Assembly (NCBI GenBank): GCA_035535195.1
Contig: DATLQK010000073.1
Span: 1-49,366, forward strand
DNA from: JACDAN01 sp035535195
GTDB taxonomy: Bacteria > Actinomycetota > Thermoleophilia > Gaiellales > Gaiellaceae
Direction: 5' to 3'
Length of the DNA stretch: 49,366 bases
Shown here: positions 39,813-47,101 of the stretch, in pieces
Position numbering within the stretch: the first letter of the stretch is position 1
How the letters are laid out: the number at the start of each line of letters is the position of its first letter
Made by a program: the position numbers and the translations under genes
The notes under the pieces: generated by a model
What the model was told of the DNA's origin: nothing
Database searches by the model: none
The model's input: only the letters and a program-made list of their open reading frames with translations

Positions 39813-40595
39813 GTGCTTCGGGCGGTTCTCTTCGATTGGGGCGGGACGCTGATGGAGGACGAGTGGTCCGACGAGATCGCCGTCGAGGGCCATGCCGCCG
39901 GGCTCGCGGCGCTCGAGCGTGACGGTTTGCCGGACGCCGCGGCCTTCACGAGCTTCCTTAGCGAGCACGAGACCGAGCTGTTCCCGCTCGCGAGCGACGA
40001 GGAAATCGACATCAGTGCCGTGATGCTCGACTCGTTCGCACGGCAGGGCGTCGAGCTGACCGACGACGACCTCCGCCTCTTCCTCCGGGCGGCCCAGGAC
40101 GTCTGGTCGTCCTACTACCGGCTGGCCGCCTCGACCCACGCCTTGCTGGAGGCGCTCCGCGGTCGGGGGCTCAGGCTCGCCCTCGTCTCGAACAGCGCCA
40201 GCCCTCAGTGGCTGCTCCAGCCGGTCCTCGAGCGACAGGGGCTCGTCGAACGACTGGACGCGATCGTGCTCTCGTCGGAGGTCGGACGACGCAAGCCGCA
40301 CCCGGCGATCTTCCAGCGCGCGCTCGAGGAGCTCGAGGTGCAGGCGGAGGAGGCGCTCTTCGTCGGCGACCGGCTCGAGGCCGACATCCTCGGCGCGTCG
40401 CGGGTCGGGATGAAGACGGTCCAGGCCTTCTGGTTCCGGGCCGACGACGCGCCGGTCGAGGCCGAGCCGGACTTCGAGGCCTTCACCCAGATGGACGTCC
40501 TCAACGTCGTGGACCGGCATGTAGTGCCTGTCCGCGAAGTGGACACGGGGAAGGGGTCTGGGGAAACCGGGAGGTTGCCCCAGCTGCCCGGCTAG
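39813..40595 (+). CDS. HAD-superfamily hydrolase
   Basis: A 260-residue haloacid-dehalogenase-like hydrolase. Motif I is FDWGGTLM with nucleophile Asp8; the usual second Asp (position 10) is Gly. Motif II is VSNSA, motif III the lysine in GRRKPHPAIF, motif IV VGDRLEADILGA with the metal-binding acidic residues. The cap domain lies between about residues 20 and 90. Many GG-type HAD proteins are known; loss of the second Asp lowers confidence in phosphatase activity. The product ends with a Gly/Pro-rich tail (about 15 residues) unlike the family. Start GTG 39813 is set by TACCCT 7 nt upstream. Confidence 0.88.
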   Translation: MLRAVLFDWGGTLMEDEWSDEIAVEGHAAGLAALERDGLPDAAAFTSFLSEHETELFPLASDEEIDISAVMLDSFARQGVELTDDDLRLFLRAAQDVWSSYYRLAASTHALLEALRGRGLRLALVSNSASPQWLLQPVLERQGLVERLDAIVLSSEVGRRKPHPAIFQRALEELEVQAEEALFVGDRLEADILGASRVGMKTVQAFWFRADDAPVEAEPDFEAFTQMDVLNVVDRHVVPVREVDTGKGSGETGRLPQLPG

Positions 40596-40636
40596 CCACC
40601 AGCGCGCTTAGCGCCTTCCGCACACCCTGTCAAGTC

Positions 40637-40666
40637 TTGCGCGGAGCCGGAACCGTGCCCCAAAAT
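40637..40666 (+). promoter_or_regulatory. Promoter of the Cys-rich protein gene
   Basis: TTGCGC (40637-40642), 18-bp spacer, CAAAAT (40661-40666), which ends exactly 6 nt before the ATG at 40673, predicting a leaderless transcript. It lies in the 77-bp gap after the HAD gene. Confidence 0.45.
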
Positions 40667-40672
40667 CAGCAC

Positions 40673-41092
40673 ATGGCGTCACGAGAAATCGCCCGTCCTG
40701 CCCGCGAGCTTCCGCTCCGGCCCCAGGACGAGGTCGAGTGCCGCCGCTGCGGGGTCCACTGCGACAAGGTCGTCTATCCCTCGGCCTGCGTGGCGCGGTC
40801 ATGCCCGTTCCTCTACGCCTACGAGGAGGTCGGCCGCACCTACGTCGGCTGCATGCAGAAGGTCTACTCCGTCGAGATCGACCTCGAGCTGCTGCAGCAG
40901 GCCGAGGCGCGCAAGCCGGGCTTCGGCGCGGTCAGGGCCAACCGGAAGCCGCTGCCGATGTGCCAGGCCGAGGTGGAGAGCACCTACCTCAGCCGGACCG
41001 ACGACCTCGGCTGCGTGAACCCCGAGTTCCACGAGCTCCCCGTCGGGCACCCGAGCTTCCGCGTTTTCGCGCAGGTGCGCGGGTCGGCCTGA
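40673..41092 (+). CDS. Cys-rich hypothetical protein, 139 aa
   Basis: I do not recognise this protein. It has eight cysteines: Cys23, 26, 30, 39 and 44 form a tight cluster (CxxCxxxC then CxxxxC, with His29), and Cys60, 97 and 114 are spread out. The region around Cys60 reads TYVGCMQKVYSVEIDLELL. The cluster suggests a zinc or iron-sulfur site. No membrane segment or signal peptide is present. The start at 40673 is supported by CAAAAT ending 6 nt upstream; an in-frame open region before it belongs to the HAD gene in another frame. Its last 104 nt overlap the nfo frame on the other strand. Confidence 0.75.
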   Translation: MASREIARPARELPLRPQDEVECRRCGVHCDKVVYPSACVARSCPFLYAYEEVGRTYVGCMQKVYSVEIDLELLQQAEARKPGFGAVRANRKPLPMCQAEVESTYLSRTDDLGCVNPEFHELPVGHPSFRVFAQVRGSA

Positions 41093-41930
41093 CGCCGGCC
41101 TTCCAGAGCTTCCTCAGCGTCTCGATCTCGTGCTCGTCCGGCCCCTTGCCGGCCTGACCCTCGGTCTCGACCACCGCCGGGAGCTCCTGCAGCCGCGGAT
41201 TTCCGAGGAAGACCGAGAGCTTGTTCCCGATCAATCCCTCGCCGACGTTCGCGTGCCGGTCGCGGTTCGAGCCGAGCGGCGTTTGCGAGTCGTTCACGTG
41301 GAGGGCGCGCAGCCGGTCGAGCCCGATCAGCTGGTCGAACTCGTCCAGCAGCGCGTCGAACGCCGCCGGGTCGGTCACGTCGTACCCCGACGCCCAGAGG
41401 TGGCAGGAGTCGAGACAGACCCCGAGCCGCGGATGGCGATCCAGGCGCTCGACGAGCGTGGCGAGCTCCTCGAGTGAGCGCCCGATTGTCGCGCCGGTCC
41501 CGGCGGCGTTCTCGACCAGCAGCCACGTCGTGTCAGAGCAACGCTCCAGGACCTGTTCGAGCGCCGGCACCGCCCGTTCGAGCCCGGCCTCGAACCCCGC
41601 CCCGAGGTGCGAGCCGACGTGAAAGACGACCCCATCGGCCCCGATCGCGCAGGAAGCATCGACGGTGCTCCTCAGCGTCGCCACAGACTTGTGGTAGATC
41701 ACGTCGTCGGGGCTCGCGAAGTTGCAGAGGTAGATCGCATGGACGAGCGTCGACTCGATCCCCGCCTCCCGCGCCCGTTCCGGATAGCTCGCGAGCACAG
41801 CCGGATCGTGGTTGGGGAACCGCCAGGCCCGCGGGCTCTGGACGAAGAGCTGTAGGGCGTCGGCGCCGATCGCCTGCGCCCGCTCCGGCGCGGCCTTGAC
41901 GCCGCCCCCGACATGGCCGCCGAAGAGCAC
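40989..41930 (-). CDS. nfo: Deoxyribonuclease IV (AP endonuclease Nfo)
   Basis: A 313-residue TIM-barrel endonuclease IV that cuts 5' to abasic sites in base-excision repair. The metal-site motifs are visible: VHAIYLCNFA, VFHVGSHLG, LLVENAAGTG, GVCLDSCHLWASG, LHVNDSQ, RDRHANVGEG and VVETEG, providing the expected His, Glu and Asp ligands. Family-like sequence ends at about residue 282 (ETLRKLWKAGV); the remaining 31 residues are basic and low-complexity and are read antisense over the Cys-rich gene. Start GTG 41930 follows TATCGT (minus strand 41942-41937) by 6 nt, sharing a symmetric promoter with gltX. Confidence 0.93.
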   Translation of the reverse strand: MLFGGHVGGGVKAAPERAQAIGADALQLFVQSPRAWRFPNHDPAVLASYPERAREAGIESTLVHAIYLCNFASPDDVIYHKSVATLRSTVDASCAIGADGVVFHVGSHLGAGFEAGLERAVPALEQVLERCSDTTWLLVENAAGTGATIGRSLEELATLVERLDRHPRLGVCLDSCHLWASGYDVTDPAAFDALLDEFDQLIGLDRLRALHVNDSQTPLGSNRDRHANVGEGLIGNKLSVFLGNPRLQELPAVVETEGQAGKGPDEHEIETLRKLWKAGVRPTRAPARKRGSSGARRGARGTRGSRSRGRRSG

Positions 41931-41935
41931 GCACC

Positions 41936-41942
41936 TACGATA
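41936..41942. promoter_or_regulatory. Symmetric bidirectional -10 element (nfo / gltX)
   Basis: The heptamer TACGATA gives TACGAT on the plus strand (41936-41941), 6 nt before the gltX ATG at 41948, and TATCGT on the minus strand (41942-41937), 6 nt before the nfo GTG at 41930. The two start codons are 18 bp apart and placed symmetrically about the heptamer, so both transcripts are predicted to be leaderless and to start 18 bp apart. No clear -35 on either side. Confidence 0.7.
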
Positions 41943-41947
41943 CGGGC

Positions 41948-43210
41948 ATGCCGCCGGTCCGCGTCCGCATGGCTCCGAGCCCCACCGGCCTCCTCCACAT
42001 CGGGGGTGTCCGGACCTTCCTCTTCAACTGGCTCTTCGCGCGCCAGCGGGGCGGCGAGCTCCTGCTCAGGATCGAGAACACGGACACGAGCCGCGAGGTC
42101 GCCGAGGCGACGGAGCAGATCCAGCGGGACCTGACCTGGCTCGGAATCGACTGGGACGGCGACGTCCGCTTCCAGCTCGACCGGATCGAGGACGCGAGGC
42201 GGCTGGCGCGGCAGCTCGTCGAGGAGGGCAGGGCGTACGAGGACGAGGGCGCCATTCGCTTCCGCATGCCCGACGAGGGGACGACGGGGTGGGATGACCT
42301 GATCCGCGGGCGGATCGAGTTCCCGAACGAGAAGCTCGAGGATCTCGTGCTCCTCCGGTCCGACGGCCGCCCGACCTACAACTTCGCCTCGCCCGTCGAC
42401 GACATGCTCGACGGGATCACCCACGTGATCCGCGGCCAGGACCACGTCTCGAACACGCCGAAGCAGATCCTGATCCTCGAGGCGCTCGGCGCGGAGCTTC
42501 CCGTCCACGCACACGCCCCCGACGTCCTCGGCACGGACAGCAAGAAGCTCTCCAAGCGCCACGGCGCCCAGTCGGTGAACGACTTCCGCGAACAGGGCTA
42601 CATTCCCGAGGCGCTCGTCAACTTCCTCGCCCGGCTGGGGTGGTCGTACGACGACCGGACGGAAGTGTTCTCCCGGGACGAGCTCCTCCGGTACTTCGAC
42701 CTCGAGCGGGTCTCACCGAGCCCGGCGGTGTTCGACTACCAGAAGCTCTCGTGGCTGAACGGCGTCCATCTCCGCAAGCTCCCGCCCGAGGAGTACGCGG
42801 ACCGCGTGCTCGCGTACCTCCGCGAGCGGGGGATCGACTGGGACGAGGAGCTCGTCCGCCGGGCGGCGCCGCTCGTCCAGGAGAAGATCGAGACGCTGTC
42901 CGAGTTCCCAGGGTACGTCCGGTTCCTGTTCGAGGAGGTCGAGCCCGATCCCTCGCTGCTCGATCCCCGCGTGCTCGACGCGGCCCGCGAGGCGCTCGCC
43001 GAGACGGAGCCGTTTGCGGCCGAGACGATCGAGGCGACGCTTCGCGGGCTTGCCGAGCAGCTCGAGTTGAAGCCGCGGGAGGCGTTTCAGCCGATCCGCG
43101 TCGCCGTCACGGGGTCGAGGGTCTCGCCTGGCCTGTTCGAGAGCCTGGAGCTACTCGGGCGGGACCGGAGCCTTGCGCGGCTTAGTGCTGCGCGCGCGGC
43201 AGCGGCTTAG
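41948..43210 (+). CDS. gltX: Glutamyl-tRNA synthetase
   Basis: A 420-residue class I synthetase charging tRNA-Glu. HIGH-type motif in RMAPSPTGLLHIGGVRTFLFN, LRIENTDTSREV, NFASPVDDMLDGITHVIRGQ split around the GluRS insertion, and the KMSKS-type KKLSKRHGAQSV are all present. It is shorter than the common 460-490 residue GluRS; the C-terminal anticodon-binding domain seems compact. Start ATG 41948 is set by TACGAT 6 nt upstream. The last 29 nt overlap a small convergent ORF. Whether it also charges tRNA-Gln cannot be judged here; no gatCAB genes are in the window. Confidence 0.95.
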   Translation: MPPVRVRMAPSPTGLLHIGGVRTFLFNWLFARQRGGELLLRIENTDTSREVAEATEQIQRDLTWLGIDWDGDVRFQLDRIEDARRLARQLVEEGRAYEDEGAIRFRMPDEGTTGWDDLIRGRIEFPNEKLEDLVLLRSDGRPTYNFASPVDDMLDGITHVIRGQDHVSNTPKQILILEALGAELPVHAHAPDVLGTDSKKLSKRHGAQSVNDFREQGYIPEALVNFLARLGWSYDDRTEVFSRDELLRYFDLERVSPSPAVFDYQKLSWLNGVHLRKLPPEEYADRVLAYLRERGIDWDEELVRRAAPLVQEKIETLSEFPGYVRFLFEEVEPDPSLLDPRVLDAAREALAETEPFAAETIEATLRGLAEQLELKPREAFQPIRVAVTGSRVSPGLFESLELLGRDRSLARLSAARAAAA

Positions 43211-43346
43211 GCGGCGCCAGCGGATCGAGCGCCCGCTGGAACTCGAGCCAGGCACGCCGGCGGAAGGTCGGCGTCGGTTGGGGGAGCTGTGCTCTGAGCC
43301 GCTTGTGAAAGTGGTCCTCGCGCTCCGGTTGAGACCGGCTTCCCAT
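43182..43346 (-). CDS. Putative 54-residue protein, leaderless
   Basis: A short minus-strand ORF, ATG at 43346-43344 and TAA at 43184-43182, encoding a basic protein beginning MGSRSQPEREDHFHKRLRAQ and continuing LPQPTPTFRRRAWLEFQRAL with a Pro-rich end (DPLAPPKPLPRAQH). It is convergent with gltX and overlaps its last 29 nt. The strongest support is TACTCT on the minus strand (43358-43353) ending exactly 6 nt before the ATG, the same geometry as seen at most unit starts here. Residue use (His, Phe, Trp, Gln) is less biased than in shadow frames. No family or function recognised. Confidence 0.5.
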   Translation of the reverse strand: MGSRSQPEREDHFHKRLRAQLPQPTPTFRRRAWLEFQRALDPLAPPKPLPRAQH

Positions 43347-43444
43347 TTCTAAAGAGTAAACGTTCGGAGCGTGTGATCCGTTACGCCGTCGCAGTAGAAA
43401 GCGCGGAAATTGCGCCTTTCGGCACCCGACGCTACCCTCGGACG
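43347..43444. promoter_or_regulatory. Divergent spacer between the 54-aa ORF and the response regulator
   Basis: This 98-bp spacer is locally AT-rich at its left end. It holds TACTCT on the minus strand (43358-43353) for the small ORF and TACCCT on the plus strand (43433-43438), which ends 6 nt before the regulator GTG at 43445. Between them lies an imperfect hairpin: GAAAGCGC (43397-43404) opposite GCGC (43412-43415), a bulged C, and TTTC (43417-43420). Confidence 0.5.
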
Positions 43445-43798
43445 GTGGGCGACGACACGACGACGGTGCTCGTCATCGACGACGACCCGTCTCTGCGGCT
43501 GCTGTGTCGGGTGAACCTCGAGCTCGAGGGCTACGCCGTCGTGGAGGCGGGCTCGGTTGCGCAGGCCGAGGCAGCGCTGGACAACGGCGGCGTCGACGTG
43601 ATCCTCCTGGACATGCACCTCGGGAACGAGCAGGGCGCGGCGCTGATCCCGAAGATCGAGGAACGAGGCCTCGGCTCCTCGCTCGCGCTGCTGACCGGCA
43701 GCCCCGGTAGTCAGCTGCCCATGGGCTCGACGGTGATCCCGAAGCCGTTCAGGATCGACGAGCTGACCGGCACGGTGCGACAGCTGGCGGCTTCGTAG
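43445..43798 (+). CDS. Single-domain response regulator
   Basis: A 117-residue CheY-like receiver with no output domain: acidic pair in VLVIDDDPSLR (Asp12-Asp14), phosphoacceptor Asp56 in ILLDMHLG, switch Thr84 in ALLTGS and Lys100 in IPKPF. All phosphorylation residues are intact, unlike the OmpR-type protein at 10785. I choose GTG 43445, since TACCCT ends 6 nt upstream and the family starts there; an upstream GTG at 43373 is in frame but adds a non-conserved N-terminus. No kinase gene is adjacent. Confidence 0.88.
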   Translation: MGDDTTTVLVIDDDPSLRLLCRVNLELEGYAVVEAGSVAQAEAALDNGGVDVILLDMHLGNEQGAALIPKIEERGLGSSLALLTGSPGSQLPMGSTVIPKPFRIDELTGTVRQLAAS

Positions 43799-43832
43799 CC
43801 TCGTCCTCCTCGGGTAGATTCCCCATCCGCAG

Positions 43833-45344
43833 ATGAGCGTGACCGCAGTCAGGACCCCTGCCGAGTACGAGGCCGAGCTACAGCGCTATCTCTTCGAGCG
43901 CGCAGAGGAAGGCCGTGCGGTGCGGGTAGGCGAGAAGGAGGTCTCCGAGCGCGCCGAGATCGTGGCGCGGTACCGGGAGCTCTTCACGCGGGAGCAGCTC
44001 GAGGCGCTGAAGGAGGCGGAGGGCGACCTTTCCGGCGTCGAGCGCGAGCGGGTCTACCGTCTCCGCAAGACGTGCGAGTCGGGCCTCGTCGACATCGAGC
44101 TCAGCGAGCGGGAGGACACGCTCGAGAACGCGATCCTGGCGGCACGGGTCGATTTCCGCGGCGAGGAGCTGCCGCTCCGGTCGGCGCAGGCGCAGCTCGC
44201 GGTGATGCCGGAGTACCGCGACCGCGAGGAGCTCGGCGTGCTCCAGGGCGACGCCTCGGCCTCGTTCAACGACGAGCGGATGGAGCTGCTGCGCGCCCGG
44301 GAGGAGCTCGACGCCGAGCTCTCCGGGGAGCCGGATGCCGTGGCGCGGAACGAGGAAGAGAAGGGCATCTCGCTCCGCGAGCTCTCGCACGTGCTGAACA
44401 CCGCGAGCATGGCGGCCGACGAGATCTACGGCGCGCTGTCGGGTCGCTGGTTCGACAAGCTGCTCGGGAGCGACCGCCCAAAGGTCCCGACCTCCTACCA
44501 CGTCGCCTGGCTCCGGCGGCTCTCGCCGCTCGAGGCGACGTACACGAAGGAGCGTGCCACCGATGTCTGCCTCGAGACGCTCCGCGAGCTCGGCTTTGAC
44601 ATGGCGGAGGAGCCGAACATCAAGCTCGACCTAGACGACCGGCCGCAGAAGTCACCGCGCGCCTGCGTGATCGCCGCCGACCCGCCGCGAATCGTCCACC
44701 TAATCACGCGCGCGCAAGGCGGGCTCCACGACTACCAGGCGTTCCTGCACGAGGCCGGGCACGCGCTCCACTACGGCAACTGCGACCCCGACCTGCCGTA
44801 CACCTTCCGGAACCTCTCGCGCGACCACGCGTTAACCGAGATCTACTCGTACATCTTCGAGGCGATCTCGCGCGAGCCGGGCTGGCACGAGGAGTACTTC
44901 GACCTCCCGCCCGAGCAGGCGCGCCAGAACGCCGACGCGACTGTCTTCCTCGAGGCGCTGCTCTTCCGCCGCTACACGGCCAAGCTCCAGTTCGAGCTCG
45001 ACTTCTGGAGTGGCTTCGGCAACGGCGACGGCGCCGGGCCGGACGAGTACCACCGGCTGCTGACCGCGGCCGCCGGAGTCTCCTACCGCCCGGACGCCTA
45101 CCTGGCCGACATGGACGCCGGCTTCTACTCCGCCGACTACCTTCGCGCCTGGATCCGTTCGGCGCAGCTGCGCACGTGGCTGGAGCGCGAGGTTGGGGAG
45201 GACTGGTGGCACAACCGCAAGACGGGCGACCACCTGCGGTCGCTGTTCGCCGAGGGGACGCGGCCCACGAGCGAGGAGATCGCCGGCCGCCTCGGCTTCG
45301 ACCCGTACGACACGAAGCCGCTGCTCACGGAACTTGGGGCCTGA
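43833..45344 (+). CDS. M3-like zinc metallopeptidase
   Basis: A 503-residue zincin with the HExxH motif FLHEAGHALHYG (His306, Glu307, His310) and a probable third ligand Glu336 in DHALTEIYSYIFE. The long helical N-terminal part and the C-terminal YRPDAYLADMDAGFYSADYLRAW region fit the M3/oligoendopeptidase F fold, though it is a divergent member. No signal peptide, so probably a cytoplasmic peptidase. A TAGATT box (43815-43820) 12 nt upstream of the ATG may be the promoter. It is followed by an M14-type peptidase gene after a hairpin. Confidence 0.85.
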   Translation: MSVTAVRTPAEYEAELQRYLFERAEEGRAVRVGEKEVSERAEIVARYRELFTREQLEALKEAEGDLSGVERERVYRLRKTCESGLVDIELSEREDTLENAILAARVDFRGEELPLRSAQAQLAVMPEYRDREELGVLQGDASASFNDERMELLRAREELDAELSGEPDAVARNEEEKGISLRELSHVLNTASMAADEIYGALSGRWFDKLLGSDRPKVPTSYHVAWLRRLSPLEATYTKERATDVCLETLRELGFDMAEEPNIKLDLDDRPQKSPRACVIAADPPRIVHLITRAQGGLHDYQAFLHEAGHALHYGNCDPDLPYTFRNLSRDHALTEIYSYIFEAISREPGWHEEYFDLPPEQARQNADATVFLEALLFRRYTAKLQFELDFWSGFGNGDGAGPDEYHRLLTAAAGVSYRPDAYLADMDAGFYSADYLRAWIRSAQLRTWLEREVGEDWWHNRKTGDHLRSLFAEGTRPTSEEIAGRLGFDPYDTKPLLTELGA

Positions 45345-45373
45345 CGCTTCTGGCGGACTGAGGTGGGGGCGGA

Positions 45374-45390
45374 GCCGGGCTCTGCCCGGC
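45374..45390 (+). terminator. GC hairpin between the two peptidase genes
   Basis: GCCGGGC-TCT-GCCCGGC is a perfect 7-bp stem with a triloop; an outer GGCGG (45368-45372) can pair with CCGCC (45396-45400). It is 29 nt after the M3-like stop and 28 nt before the M14-like GTG. There is no T run, so it could be a weak terminator or an mRNA-processing or stability element. Confidence 0.4.
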
Positions 45391-45418
45391 GGGAGCCGCC
45401 GCCGGCCAGGGACGTCAG

Positions 45419-47101
45419 GTGCCTGAACTCAGGTTCGACCGGTTCCACCGGTACGACGAGCTGACGGAGATCCTGCAGGGCTGGGCGGAGGAGCGCCCCG
45501 ACCTCTACGCGCTCGAGTCGATCGGGCAGTCCTGGGAGGGCCGCGACGTCTGGCTCTGCACGATCACGAACTTCGAGACGGGACCGGCGCTCGAGAAGCC
45601 GGCCTTCCTGGTCGAGGCCAACATCCACGCGCTCGAGGTGACCGGCTGCACAGCCGCGCTCCACCTCGTCAACCGCCTCCTGACGGGCTACGGCGAGGAC
45701 GAGCAGGTGACGCGCGCGCTGGACACGCGCGCCTTTTACGTGATTCCCCGGCTCAGCCCGGACGGCGCTGAGCTGGCGCTGGCCGACCGTCCTCGCTTCG
45801 TTCGCTCGAGCCTGCGGCCGTGGCCCCTGACCGACGAGCAAGACGGCCTGTACGAGGAGGACATCGACGGCGACGGCCGCGTTCTGATGATGCGGATCCC
45901 CGACCCGAACGGCGCCTGGAAGGCGCACTCGGAGGAGCCGCGGCTGCTCGTCCGCCGCGACCCCGTCGACGAGGGCGGCGAGTACTACCGGGTGCTCTGG
46001 GAGGGCCGGATCCGGAACTACGACGGCGTCGCGATCAAGATCGCCCCGCCGCTCGAGGGGCTCGACCTGAACCGGAACTTTCCGATGGAGTGGACGGTCG
46101 AGGGTGAGCAGCGCGGCGCCGGCCCGTATCCGACCTCCGAGCCCGAGATCCGCGCCATGGTGCAGGCCGTCGTCGAGCGCCCGAACATCACCGGGCACAT
46201 CGCCTACCACACCTTCAGCGGCGTCCACCTCCGTCCGTACGGTGGCTACGACGACGATCACTTCCCGACCGACGACCTCCGCACCTACCAGCTGATCGGG
46301 GAGAAGGCGACGGAGCTGACGGGCTACCCCTCCGTCTCCGTCTTCCACGACTTCAAGTACCACCCGAAGCAGACGATCAAGGGCAGCGCCCACGATTGGC
46401 TCTACGACCACCTCGGCGTCGTCTCGTGGACGACGGAGTTCTGGAGCCCGCAGCGCAAGGCGGGAATCGAGGAGTACCAGTTCATCGAGTGGCTGCGGGA
46501 TCACCCCACGGAGGACGACCTCAAGCTGCTGCGGTGGAACGACGAGGAACTGGACGGGAAGGGGTACGTCGACTGGTACCCGTTCGAGCACGAGCAGCTC
46601 GGGCAGGTCGAGCTCGGCGGCTGGGATCTCATGTACTGCTGGGGGAACGTCCCGCCGCAGTTCCTCGAGGCCGAGATCGCGCCGCACTCGGAGCTCGCGC
46701 TCTGGCACACGCTGATCTCGCCGCGGCTAGAGCTCCGGTCGCTCGAGGCGGAGGGCCTGAGCGACGGAGCCTGGCTGGTGCGGGTCGTGGTCGAGAACAC
46801 GGGCTGGCTGCCGACGAAGGTGACGGAGAAGGCGGTCGAGAAGAAGGCAGTCCGTCCGCTGGAGGCGGAGCTCATCGTTCCCGACGGCGCGCGGATCCTC
46901 AGCGCGCAGCCGAAGGTCGAGCTCGGGCAGCTGGACGGGCGGGTCCATCGCCGAAGCCTGATCTGGTGGGAGTCCGACGACGCCACCTCGGACCGCGCCA
47001 AGGCGGAGTGGGTGGTCGAGGCACCGGCGGGATCGACGGTGCAGGTCGAGGCGCGGCACCAGCGGGCCGGGACCGTCCGGCAAGAGCTCACGCTCGAGTA
47101 G
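45419..47101 (+). CDS. M14-family zinc carboxypeptidase
   Basis: A 560-residue protein. The catalytic domain (about 1-370) has the HxxE zinc motif in NIHALEVTG (His70, Glu73), PRLSPDGAE, LDLNRNFPMEW, the third zinc His near residue 264 (AYHTFSG) and the catalytic Glu340 in TTEFWSP, as in M14 carboxypeptidases. A longer insertion around 140-200 includes DEQDGLYEEDIDGDGRVLMM. The C-terminal 170 residues look like a beta-sandwich domain. No signal peptide, so possibly intracellular, and it could act on peptides released by the M3-like enzyme. GTG start; stop overlaps azlC by one base. Confidence 0.88.
   Translation: MPELRFDRFHRYDELTEILQGWAEERPDLYALESIGQSWEGRDVWLCTITNFETGPALEKPAFLVEANIHALEVTGCTAALHLVNRLLTGYGEDEQVTRALDTRAFYVIPRLSPDGAELALADRPRFVRSSLRPWPLTDEQDGLYEEDIDGDGRVLMMRIPDPNGAWKAHSEEPRLLVRRDPVDEGGEYYRVLWEGRIRNYDGVAIKIAPPLEGLDLNRNFPMEWTVEGEQRGAGPYPTSEPEIRAMVQAVVERPNITGHIAYHTFSGVHLRPYGGYDDDHFPTDDLRTYQLIGEKATELTGYPSVSVFHDFKYHPKQTIKGSAHDWLYDHLGVVSWTTEFWSPQRKAGIEEYQFIEWLRDHPTEDDLKLLRWNDEELDGKGYVDWYPFEHEQLGQVELGGWDLMYCWGNVPPQFLEAEIAPHSELALWHTLISPRLELRSLEAEGLSDGAWLVRVVVENTGWLPTKVTEKAVEKKAVRPLEAELIVPDGARILSAQPKVELGQLDGRVHRRSLIWWESDDATSDRAKAEWVVEAPAGSTVQVEARHQRAGTVRQELTLE

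Noticed and set aside
43211..43444. tRNA gene near gltX
   Set aside because: No cloverleaf with a TTC-type T arm could be folded in this spacer on either strand.
43373..43444. GTG at 43373 as start of the single-domain response regulator
   Set aside because: It adds 24 residues not expected for a CheY-type protein, and the TACCCT box 6 nt before GTG 43445 would lie inside the coding region.
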